Assembly: GCA_021797795.1 (NCBI GenBank)
Contig: JAJZZB010000001.1
Coordinates: forward strand, 74,775 to 107,256
DNA: 32,482 nucleotides
Origin: Actinomycetes bacterium
Lineage (GTDB): Bacteria; Actinomycetota; Acidimicrobiia; Acidimicrobiales; Bog-793
Direction of reading: 5' to 3'
The stretch's first letter is position 1; each line of letters starts with the position of its first letter. Below the pieces are notes generated by a model that ran no database searches, was not told the DNA's origin, and worked only from the letters and a program-made list of their open reading frames with translations. The translations under genes were made by a program, and so were the position numbers. Below are positions 1-7,154 of the stretch, piece by piece.

Positions 1-2
1 TC

Positions 3-320
3 TCGGCCCCCTGGCTCGCCCGGACGGAGGAGGCGGCACCGCCGGTGCCGGTGAGCTCCGGGCGTCCGACGGGGAGGCGTCTGCGCCTCGGGCCGAGGCG
101 GGCCGTCGGCGCCTTCCGCTACCGCAACGCCATCTCGCTCAGCGCCATCGGGCTCACTCTCGTCTACGTCGCCATCGCCTTCGTCGTCCACTTCCTCATC
201 CTCGGCTTCGTGCCGGCCCTCGTCGCGGTCCGCGCCCTGCGTCGGCGCGAGCCGCTCGCTCCGCTGGCGATCCTGGTCGCCGTCATCCCCTTCGTGCTCT
301 TCTTCGTCCGACTGCACTGA
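3..320 (+). CDS. Small membrane protein, 5' end probably outside the window
   Basis: The reading frame is open from the first full codon of the window, so the gene probably begins upstream; a GTG at 45 is the first possible start inside the window but has no convincing ribosome binding site. The visible part has an Arg-rich segment followed by two hydrophobic stretches (around IGLTLVYVAIAFVVHFLIL and PLAILVAVIPFVLFFV), so it should be a two-helix membrane protein or the membrane end of a larger one. It is convergent with the acyl-CoA dehydrogenase, 9 nt from that gene's stop. I do not recognise the family and infer no function. Confidence 0.55.
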   Translation, partial: SAPWLARTEEAAPPVPVSSGRPTGRRLRLGPRRAVGAFRYRNAISLSAIGLTLVYVAIAFVVHFLILGFVPALVAVRALRRREPLAPLAILVAVIPFVLFFVRLH

Positions 321-329
321 CTGCCTGCC

Positions 330-2123
330 TCAGACGCTCCGTCCGGCGGTCGAGAGCAGGGCGGACGGCTCGATCTCGCCGTAGCGGACGATCGGCTCGA
401 AGTGGTCGAGGACGGTGCGGTCAGGATCGGTGATCCCCCGGAGCGGTCGGGAGTCGAGGCGTCGGGCCGTGAACCGTCGGGCGATCGCCGCCTTGCGGGC
501 GTTGCCGGAGCGGTCGAGCTCGAAGGCCGCCTCCTCGCAGAGCAGCGCTCCCTCGAGGGTGTCCGCCATCAGGTAGGAGAAGCGACGCAGCTGCAACAGG
601 GCGAGGTCCTCGGGGACCGACTGGATGTAGGCGATCGCCTCCACGAGCTGCTCCCGGGCGGCGCGGACCGCCGAGGAGGCGGACTCGAGGAGCCGCCCGG
701 CCGGGGCGGCGGCCTCGAGCGCCCGGTCGACCCGGGCCAGCACCGCCTGCTCGGCCCCTGAGGACCGCATCGCCCGGCGGACGTCGATGGCGCAGATGTT
801 CTCGGTGCCTTCCCAGATCGTGTGGCACTGGGCGTCGCGCAGCTGCCTGGCGAGGGGCCAGTCGTTCATGTACCCGTTGCCCCCGAGCACCTCGAGAGCC
901 TGGATCGTCGACTCGAGGCCGATCCGGCAGGAGCGGATCTTCGCGAGCGGGATGGCGATCCGCCGGAGCAGCGCTCCCTCGTCCGCCGATGGGGCCGACC
1001 GCGTGGCCGCCGCGCACTCGAAGGAGAGGGCGAGGCCGGCCTCGAGGTCCACGAGCAGGTCGACGAGGGTCTCCCTTACGAGCGGGTAGGCGTCGATCCG
1101 CTTGCCGAACTGCTCCCGGTGGGCGGCGTAGATCGCCGCCTCGAGGAACGAGCGGCGGTGGATCCCGAGGCTCATGAGCGCCACGCCGAACCGGCTGGCG
1201 TTCACCATCTCCATCATGCGGTTGATCCCCTTGCCGTCCCTCGCCGCATCGAGGGGAGGCGCCGTCCCGTCGGAGGGAGGGACCGAGCCGGCGAGGAAGG
1301 CGAGCGAGCCCTCGAGGGACACCTCGGCGGTCGGGACGCCGACGGTCCCGAGCTTCGGCTTCAGCCGCTTCACGGTGAAGCCGTTCGGGCTTGCGTCGTC
1401 GAGGTGCCTCGGCACGATGAAGGTGGCGAGTCCCCGGCTGCCGGCCGGGGCGCCGTCGGGGCGTGCCAGGACGATGAACACGTCGGCGTCGACGTTCGAG
1501 CAGAAGTGCTTCTCGCCGAACAGACGCCACTCCGAGCCGTCCTGCATGGCCCGCGTCGTGTTCGCCCCGACGTCGCTCCCGCCCTGGCGCTCTGTGAGGA
1601 ACATCCCGCCTTCGAAGGAGTGCTCCGGGTCGAGCGAGGTGAGGCGGGCGAGCAGGCCGTCGCGGACCTGGTCGGGGGCGTAGCGCTCGACGATGTCGGC
1701 CGCTCCGCTCGTCATCCCGAGCGCGCAGTAGGCGGCGGTCTCGGCCTGGGAGACGAGGTAGGCGGTGGCCGCCGTCACGACGGCCGGGACGGGACGGCCG
1801 ACCTTGGCCTCGAGGCCGCCGGCGAATCCGGCACGGACGAGGTCGGCCTTGTTCTCGAGCCAGCCCGGGTGGTGGACGACCCGGCCCACGTCTCCTCCCC
1901 AGGCGTCGTAACGATCGAGGACGGGCCCGTGGCGGTCGGTCACCTCGGCCCGGGGGGCAATCCGACTCCCAACGAGGGCGCCGTACTCGGAGACCACCTC
2001 CTCGGCGAGCAGGCGGTCCTCCTCCTCAGGGAGCGTCTTGTCGAGCAGGAAGCGGAGGTTGGGGTCGACGGCGTACCAGTCGAGACCGATAGCCTGGCCG
2101 TACTCGGCGTAGTCGGGCAGCAT
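330..2123 (-). CDS. Acyl-CoA dehydrogenase family protein, AidB-like
   Basis: FAD-dependent acyl-CoA dehydrogenase-fold protein of about 597 residues, longer than the usual 380-400 because of the extended N- and C-terminal regions typical of the AidB/long-form clade. The middle-domain motif LTERQGGSDVGANTT closely resembles the AidB signature, and IWEGTENI near the C-terminal third carries the Glu at the position of the catalytic base of medium-chain acyl-CoA dehydrogenase. I start it at the ATG at 2123, because GGAGGAGG lies about 5 nt upstream; the frame stays open to a TTG at 2165. It probably oxidises an acyl-CoA, but AidB members can be poor dehydrogenases that act in the alkylation response, so the substrate is unknown. 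It stands alone, with the next gene (2352) divergent. Confidence 0.88.
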   Translation of the reverse strand: MLPDYAEYGQAIGLDWYAVDPNLRFLLDKTLPEEEDRLLAEEVVSEYGALVGSRIAPRAEVTDRHGPVLDRYDAWGGDVGRVVHHPGWLENKADLVRAGFAGGLEAKVGRPVPAVVTAATAYLVSQAETAAYCALGMTSGAADIVERYAPDQVRDGLLARLTSLDPEHSFEGGMFLTERQGGSDVGANTTRAMQDGSEWRLFGEKHFCSNVDADVFIVLARPDGAPAGSRGLATFIVPRHLDDASPNGFTVKRLKPKLGTVGVPTAEVSLEGSLAFLAGSVPPSDGTAPPLDAARDGKGINRMMEMVNASRFGVALMSLGIHRRSFLEAAIYAAHREQFGKRIDAYPLVRETLVDLLVDLEAGLALSFECAAATRSAPSADEGALLRRIAIPLAKIRSCRIGLESTIQALEVLGGNGYMNDWPLARQLRDAQCHTIWEGTENICAIDVRRAMRSSGAEQAVLARVDRALEAAAPAGRLLESASSAVRAAREQLVEAIAYIQSVPEDLALLQLRRFSYLMADTLEGALLCEEAAFELDRSGNARKAAIARRFTARRLDSRPLRGITDPDRTVLDHFEPIVRYGEIEPSALLSTAGRSV

Positions 2124-2269
2124 CACGTCCTCCTCCTGAAGGATCATCCCACCCGAGGTGAGCAAGGGCCATCTCGGGCGTCACGGCGCCGGCCGAGGCG
2201 GTCGGTCGATCGGCGATCTCCCCGTTTGCGGCCCCTCCTGAAGGGTATATGCAGAGTTCGCGAGAGATA

Positions 2270-2282
2270 ATCGCAATGCGAT
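2270..2282. promoter_or_regulatory. 13-bp inverted repeat in a divergent intergenic region (possible operator)
   Basis: ATCGCA-A-TGCGAT is a perfect inverted repeat between the divergent genes starting at 2123 and 2352. It overlaps a GATAAT hexamer (2266-2271) that would make a fair -10 element for the rightward gene, and the surrounding 50 bp are clearly richer in A+T than the rest. No regulator is known; the operator role is inference. Confidence 0.35.
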
Positions 2283-2351
2283 GTACCCCCTGGTGCCGGC
2301 TGACTGTTCCGTGCCGCACCGCCGTCGGCCGCCTCGGGGAGGGAGGTAGCC

Positions 2352-2726
2352 ATGAGTCACTCCTGTGCCAACCGGTCCCTCAGAAAAGAGACCAGGGCGC
2401 TGCTCGAGTCCCTCGGGAACAGTCCGTCGTCGGTCGCAGGCTCGCTCGCCACCCTCGGCATCACCGGGGCGCAACGGGACCCGGGAAGCTGCGTCATCAC
2501 CGGCTTCCTCTCGGCCATCGTCGGTGCCGAGCGCCGCGTCGGGCGGATCGAGGTCTTCCGGAGAGTGGTCGTCGTCACGAGGCGACGCCCGCAGCGCTGG
2601 ACCATCGTGAGGTTGCCCGAGACCGTGCGGCTCTTCGTCGCCGCCTTCGACTCGGGCCTGTACCCTTCGCTCGTCCGCACCGCGGAGCAGCCCCCCTCCG
2701 GGGAACCCGTCTCGCGGGCGAGCTGA
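2352..2726 (+). CDS. Conserved-looking hypothetical protein, 124 aa
   Basis: Starts at an ATG preceded by GGGAGGTAGCC, a good ribosome binding site. The product is soluble, with an N-terminal part that looks helical (ETRALLESLGNSP) and a central stretch with alternating hydrophobic and basic residues (RIEVFRRVVVVTRRRP), suggesting a beta-rich basic protein. It has no signal peptide or membrane segment. Its stop directly abuts that of the convergent ClC gene, with no space for a separate terminator. I do not recognise the family. Confidence 0.7.
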   Translation: MSHSCANRSLRKETRALLESLGNSPSSVAGSLATLGITGAQRDPGSCVITGFLSAIVGAERRVGRIEVFRRVVVVTRRRPQRWTIVRLPETVRLFVAAFDSGLYPSLVRTAEQPPSGEPVSRAS

Positions 2727-4697
2727 TCAGCTCCCGGTGCCGGGGGCCCCGTCGGTCGCCTGCGCTGCGTCCGACAGGAGCTCTCGGGCAGGCTCCGGGC
2801 GGACCCGCCGCAGGGTGAGCAGGCGCTCGGCGCGCCGCTCCTCCTGGAGGAGCTTCTGACGAGCCTTGAGCAGGTCGAACTGGGTGACGAGACCCTCGAG
2901 GCGGGTGGGGTCGGCCCGGTCGACGACGGGGACGGCACCGAGGCCGAGGGCCGCCATCCGATCGGCGACGGTGCGGAGGATCTCGTCGGGGTGGGCGACC
3001 GTGAACGAGTCCGCCATCTGCGCTCTGACGGTCGACCCGTCGCCACGCCCGGCAAGCACCCTCGACCACGCCAGGACACCCACGACCCGTTCCTCGGAGT
3101 CGAGCACCGGGTAGAGCCGCTGGCGGCGTTCCGGCGAGCCCTCGGGGAGGGCGCTGTGCAGGTCGGCGAGCAACAGCTCCGGCTCGACGGTGTAGACGTC
3201 GGTGTCCATCACCTCCCTCACGAAGGTGGCCTCGAGCGGGTCGACGGCGTACTCCCGCATGACGTGGACGCCGCGTCTCGCCACCTTCTCGGTGAGGATC
3301 GAGCGCTTCAGGACGAGGACGCTCACGAGATGGGAGACCGTCGCCGTCACGAGCAGGGCGAGGAGGCTGTTGGCATCGTGGGTCAGCTCGAAGGCGAACA
3401 CGATCGCCGTGAAGGGTGACCGCGTCACCCCACTGAGCGAGCCGGCCATGCCGAACAGGGCGAAGACCCCCGGGGTGGCCCCCGGGAGCACGTGGCCGAG
3501 CACGCCGCCGAGAGCCGCACCCATCATGAGGATCGGGGCGAGGATGCCGCCGCTCGTCCCGCTGCCGAGGCTGCCCGCCCAGATGACCATCTTCACGAGA
3601 GCGAGGAGCAGCAGGGCGTCCACCCCGAACCGGCCGAGGAGCTCGAGATGGATCGTGTCGTAGCCGACGCCGAGAGCCCGGGGGTCGACAAGGCCTCCGA
3701 GGCCGATCAGCAGCCCGCCGATCATGGGCCACCACATCCAGTGGATCCGGCCGCTCAGCTTCTTGAACAGGTCCTCGCATCCGTAGACGGCCTGGGTCAT
3801 CACCCAGGCGCCCGCCCCGGTCGCCAGGCCGACGATGGCGGCGCCGACGAGGACGATGCCGCCGAGCGGCGGGTGGCCCGGCACCGGGAAGAGCGGCTGC
3901 GGGGCGACGAGGCCGGCGCTCGCCATCGCCATCCTGATCCCGTCCGCCGTGGCGGCGGCCAGCCCGATGAGCACCATCGAGCGGGGCTTGAACTCGAAGG
4001 CCAGGAGCTCGACCCCGAACAGGGTGGCCGCCACGGGCGTGCCGAAGACGGCGCTCATGCCGGCAGCCGCGCCGGCGACGAGCAACGCCCGGCGCTGGGC
4101 GGCCGTCAGGCGGAGGAACTGACCCACGATCGACCCGACGGCACCGCCGGTGAGGATGATCGGCCCCTCGGCGCCGAAGGGACCCCCCGTGCCGATGCTG
4201 ACGGCGCTCGAGATCGGCTTCAAGATGGCGAGCCGCGGCCTGACCCGGCTCCCGTTGACGAGGACGTTCTCCATCGCCTCGGGGATGCCGTGTCCCCTGA
4301 TCTGCTCGGAGCCGTACCGGGCGATCAGGCCGACGATGAGGCCGCCGCCGACCGGGATGACGATGGCGATCGCGCCGAGGGTGGTGCCGTCCGGCGAGAC
4401 GAGGTGGTAGCCCAGGCGTCCGTAGTAGGCGAGGTTGGTGAAGAACCCGATCATGGCGAGCAGCGCCAGCGAGACACCGGCGCCGAGCGCCCCGACGGCG
4501 AGGGAGACCGGGACGAGGCGCACGAGCCGCGGGCTCGTCGTGAAGTCACCGAGGGCCCGTTCCGAGGTCACCTTCTCACGAAGGTCGGTCCCGAGGTAGG
4601 TCGAGTCGTCGCCCTCGGCAGGCGGGCGGGGCGGGGCGCCGACCTCGCTCCGGCACAACGGCGCGCCCCCGTCGGTCGGCCCGGAGCGAGCCGTCAC
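2727..4697 (-). CDS. ClC-family chloride transporter with C-terminal CBS pair
   Basis: Integral membrane ClC protein of 656 residues. The hallmark motifs are present in order: GHGIPE (about 135-140), GPFGAEGP with the external gating Glu at 177, GTPVAATLFGVELL (219-232) and GTSGGILAP (380-388). Two CBS domains follow (about 494-550 and 557-612), which usually bind adenine nucleotides and tune gating. By remembered alignment to E. coli ClC, Glu230 matches E202 and Leu231 takes the place of the proton glutamate E203, so it may be a channel or an atypical exchanger. The start is a GTG. The first 50 or so residues are hydrophilic and poorly constrained, so a later start is possible. In acidophiles ClC proteins are linked to charge compensation and acid resistance; that role here is inference. 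It is divergent from the MarR-DUF488 gene. Confidence 0.93.
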   Translation of the reverse strand: MTARSGPTDGGAPLCRSEVGAPPRPPAEGDDSTYLGTDLREKVTSERALGDFTTSPRLVRLVPVSLAVGALGAGVSLALLAMIGFFTNLAYYGRLGYHLVSPDGTTLGAIAIVIPVGGGLIVGLIARYGSEQIRGHGIPEAMENVLVNGSRVRPRLAILKPISSAVSIGTGGPFGAEGPIILTGGAVGSIVGQFLRLTAAQRRALLVAGAAAGMSAVFGTPVAATLFGVELLAFEFKPRSMVLIGLAAATADGIRMAMASAGLVAPQPLFPVPGHPPLGGIVLVGAAIVGLATGAGAWVMTQAVYGCEDLFKKLSGRIHWMWWPMIGGLLIGLGGLVDPRALGVGYDTIHLELLGRFGVDALLLLALVKMVIWAGSLGSGTSGGILAPILMMGAALGGVLGHVLPGATPGVFALFGMAGSLSGVTRSPFTAIVFAFELTHDANSLLALLVTATVSHLVSVLVLKRSILTEKVARRGVHVMREYAVDPLEATFVREVMDTDVYTVEPELLLADLHSALPEGSPERRQRLYPVLDSEERVVGVLAWSRVLAGRGDGSTVRAQMADSFTVAHPDEILRTVADRMAALGLGAVPVVDRADPTRLEGLVTQFDLLKARQKLLQEERRAERLLTLRRVRPEPARELLSDAAQATDGAPGTGS

Positions 4698-4732
4698 GGG
4701 CAGCCGGCAGGGGTGGCAAGATCAATCGTGTC

Positions 4733-4756
4733 GCGATGATATCGCTAAGCGCTAGC
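4733..4756. promoter_or_regulatory. Two overlapping inverted repeats between clc and the marR-type gene
   Basis: GCGAT-GAT-ATCGC (4733-4745) is followed, sharing two bases, by GCTA-AGCGC-TAGC (4744-4756). Both lie in the short divergent gap before the MarR-type gene (start 4768), where MarR proteins usually bind to repress themselves and a neighbour. The first repeat uses the same half-site as the repeat at 2270-2282 with the arms swapped. Binding is inferred only from position and symmetry. Confidence 0.4.
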
Positions 4757-4767
4757 ATCCTGTTACG

Positions 4768-5580
4768 ATGACATTGCCTGACTCCGCCTATGCGAGGCTG
4801 CTCGCGCTGCGGACGGGTCTCAGGCTCTTTGAGCGCTGGAGTGCCCAGCAGGCTCAGGCGGCGAACCTCACGCCCGCCCAGCACCAGCTGCTGCTCGCCA
4901 TCCGGGGACACCACGACCCGGCCGGTCCGACGATCGGCGAGGTCGCCGACTACCTGCTGCTGAAGCACCACAGCACCGTCGGCCTCGTCGACCGGGCGGA
5001 GGCGGCCGGTCTCGTCAGCCGCTCCCGCGACGACAACGACCACCGTGTCGTGCGGCTCCACCTGACCCCCGACGCCGAGCGACGCCTCGAGGGGCTCTCG
5101 GCGCTCCACCTCGAGGAGCTCGACCGCCTCCAGCTGGAGCTGCCAGCGGCCTGGGACGGCCTGGCCCCCGTCCAGCGCCAGCACGGCTTCCCGGGTGAGC
5201 CGGAGCTCTCACCCGCGCGGGAGGCGATCACGGTGTCGATCGGGCGCGTCTACGGGGACTCGCCCGCTTCTGGCCGCCTGCGGGTCCTCGTCGACCGGCT
5301 CTGGCCCCGAGGCATCACCAAGCAGTCACCACCCTTCGAGGAGTGGATGCGGGAGGTCGCCCCGACGAGTGAGCTGCGCCGGTGGTACGGGCACCGCCCG
5401 GAGCGCTTCGCGGAGTTCTCCCGCCGCTACAGGGACGAGCTCGACTCCGAGGACCACAAGCGCGCCCTCGAGGAGCTCGCCTCGCGGGCGGCGACAGAGG
5501 AGATTGAGCTCGTCACCGCGACGAGGGACCTCGAGCACTCCGCCGCCGCCGTCCTCCAGGAGGTGCTGGCCGGACGGTAG
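4768..5580 (+). CDS. MarR-family regulator fused to a DUF488 domain
   Basis: The 270-residue product has two parts. Residues 1 to about 125 form a MarR-type winged helix: a helical dimerisation start, LTPAQHQLLLAI, the recognition region LLLKHHSTVGLVDRAE and a wing ending RDDNDHRVVRLHLT. Residues about 155-268 are a DUF488 domain with VDRLWPRGI, a TSELRRWYGHRPERF segment and a C-terminal EIELVTATRDLEHS. DUF488 proteins are normally stand-alone and of unknown function, so the fusion suggests that the DUF488 part senses or processes the signal read by the DNA-binding part. No clear ribosome binding site precedes the ATG, so translation may be leaderless. It is divergent from the ClC gene, a natural target, with inverted repeats in between. 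Confidence 0.88.
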   Translation: MTLPDSAYARLLALRTGLRLFERWSAQQAQAANLTPAQHQLLLAIRGHHDPAGPTIGEVADYLLLKHHSTVGLVDRAEAAGLVSRSRDDNDHRVVRLHLTPDAERRLEGLSALHLEELDRLQLELPAAWDGLAPVQRQHGFPGEPELSPAREAITVSIGRVYGDSPASGRLRVLVDRLWPRGITKQSPPFEEWMREVAPTSELRRWYGHRPERFAEFSRRYRDELDSEDHKRALEELASRAATEEIELVTATRDLEHSAAAVLQEVLAGR

Positions 5581-5583
5581 GGG

Positions 5584-5641
5584 CGATCGAGGCCGGCCGC
5601 TGGGCAGCGACCCGTGCGGCGGCCTCCGGCCGGCGCGATCG
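5584..5641 (+). other. Long imperfect stem-loop between the MarR-DUF488 and PaiB-like genes
   Basis: CGATCG (5584-5589) plus GGCCGG (5591-5596) can pair with CCGGCC (5626-5631) plus CGATCG (5636-5641), leaving a small internal bulge and a loop of about 29 nt. It starts 3 nt after the upstream stop and ends 6 nt before the next start, so it could terminate transcription (there is no T-run) or affect translation of the PaiB-like gene. Confidence 0.4.
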
Positions 5642-5647
5642 TGAAGC

Positions 5648-6292
5648 ATGTACGTTCCACGGCACTTCGCGCCACCCTCACGCGAGGCGGTCGTCGACCT
5701 CCTCGAGGCCGCCGGCGCCTGCGATCTCGTCACCTCGAGCGATGGGCAGCTCATGAGCTCGATGATCCCCTTCCTCTACGAGCGACACGGCGGCGGCGAG
5801 GGGCGCCTCGAAGGCCACCTCGCCCGGGCGAATCCGCAGTGGAGAGCTCTGCCCGACGGCGAGGCGCTCGTGATCGTCCACGGACCGGACGGCTACGTGA
5901 GCCCTTCGTGGTACCCGTCGGCGCGAGAGGACGGCCGGGTCGTGCCGACGTGGAACTACGTCGTCGCACATGTCTACGGCCGGCTGGTCGTCCACGAGGA
6001 CGCCGGATGGACCGGCTCGCTCGTGAGACGGCTCAGCCGCCAGCACGAGCAGCACCTGGCGGCGCCATGGTCTCCCGACGACGCTCCGGCAGGGTTCATC
6101 GAGTCCGAGCTCCGGGGAATCGTCGGGATCGAGGTCGCGATCTCACGCATCGAGGCGAAGTGGAAGCTCAGCCAGAACCGCTCAAGGGCCGACGCCCGCG
6201 GTGCTGCCGCCGGGCTCGAGCGCGAGGGCGGGCAGGGCGGCCGCCCGCTGGCGGCCGCGATGAGACGGGAGCTCGAGCGCGGCGGAGTCTGA
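5648..6292 (+). CDS. PaiB-like FMN-binding protein
   Basis: Split-barrel flavin-binding protein of the PaiB/FMN-binding negative transcriptional regulator family, 214 residues and close to the normal length. Family signatures are visible in order: MYVPRHF at the N-terminus, ARANPQW, YVSPSWYPS, VPTWNYVVAHVYG, and the C-terminal block GIVGIEVAISRIEAKWKLSQ. PaiB of Bacillus was named as a repressor of sporulation and protease genes, but most members are simply flavin-binding proteins, so a regulatory role should not be assumed. The last 35 residues are Arg/Gly/Ala-rich and poorly conserved in character. It follows the MarR-DUF488 gene on the same strand by 67 nt. Confidence 0.88.
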   Translation: MYVPRHFAPPSREAVVDLLEAAGACDLVTSSDGQLMSSMIPFLYERHGGGEGRLEGHLARANPQWRALPDGEALVIVHGPDGYVSPSWYPSAREDGRVVPTWNYVVAHVYGRLVVHEDAGWTGSLVRRLSRQHEQHLAAPWSPDDAPAGFIESELRGIVGIEVAISRIEAKWKLSQNRSRADARGAAAGLEREGGQGGRPLAAAMRRELERGGV

Positions 6293-6296
6293 GCGG

Positions 6297-7035
6297 GTGG
6301 CAGGCTGCGGCCACTGCCCGCGGAGCGGGAACAGGGAGCGGTCGGTGACGGCATTCAGGCGGCGTCGGGCGTCGCCGAAGCGCTCGGCGATGTGCTCGAC
6401 GACCCTCATGGCGGCGGTGAGCGGGACACCGGCCGCTTGAAGAAGCGAGCCGCCTGCCGGTACCAGCCGCTGACCGAGCGTCTCTACGAGGCTCCTTCCG
6501 GCCGAGGCACCCCGGCTGGGCCACCTCGTTCGACAGGCTCAGCAGCCGGCCGAGCGCAGCGCCCCAGAGAGAAGGCTCCGCCTGTCGGGGAAGCCCGTCA
6601 GAAAGAGCCAGAGGACGCCAAGCCTGCGGTAGACCCCGGCGCGCTCCGGCAACGGCACCTGCTCCACCATGGCGGCGAGCCGCACGGGGTCGGGCTCGCT
6701 CAGGCGGCGGCGCCAGCCGTCACGGGTCCGCCTCCCGGCTCGCACCGCTCGCCACCCCTGTGTAGGAGGCGAGGCGCTCCACGAGCAAGGCGCCGCGAGG
6801 GGTCCGCCAGCAGCTCGCTCAGACGCGGGGCGTCAAGGACCGGGATGCGGCGACGAGCCTGCCAGGGCTCGTCGACCCAGCTCGCCCGCTCGAGCAGAGA
6901 GCGGCGCGGTGGACCGCGACGGCAAAGCTGAGAGACGGCGCGACCGTCTCCATGGCTCCTTCGGTCCCTGGTCGGCGAACACGACCCGCGCGGGACCCGG
7001 GGTCGGCCAGAGCTCGACGAGGGCGGACCCGCCCG
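6297..7035 (-). pseudogene. Decayed conserved protein gene with several frameshifts
   Basis: No intact ORF fits this 860-bp stretch, but protein-like segments appear in succession on the minus strand in changing frames. They run VELWPTPGPARVVFADQGP (around 7020-6965), then RASWVDEPWQARRRIPVLD and APRLSELLADPS, then ALLVERLASYTGVASG, then RLAAMVEQVPLPERAG and YRRLGVLWLFLTGFPD. After a TGA at 6541-6539 come LVETLGQRLVPAGGSLLQ and RVVEHIAERFGDARRRLNAV followed by TDRSLFPLRGQWPQP. The order and character suit one gene of about 240 codons interrupted by at least three indels or stops. The C-terminal half resembles actinobacterial conserved hypothetical proteins I cannot name. It sits between the PaiB-like and sedolisin genes. 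Confidence 0.5.
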
Positions 7036-7154
7036 GCGGACCTCCTCGAGAGGCCCCTGCCGCCAGCAGTGAGGTGCCGGCGGCACCGCAGTTCGACGTC
7101 GGTCGTCGACTGCCGGGACGACAGCGCCGCGGCGGTCGACGACGACGGACCGGC

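Noticed and set aside
822-2270. Long open frame on the plus strand opposite the AidB-like gene
   Set aside because: It is the antisense shadow of a GC-rich gene, with biased Arg/Gly/Glu content and no domain; the opposite strand has a clear acyl-CoA dehydrogenase.
3492-4739. Open frame of 415 codons opposite the ClC gene
   Set aside because: The translation is highly charged, Asp/Gly/Arg-rich and motif-free, while the other strand encodes all ClC motifs.
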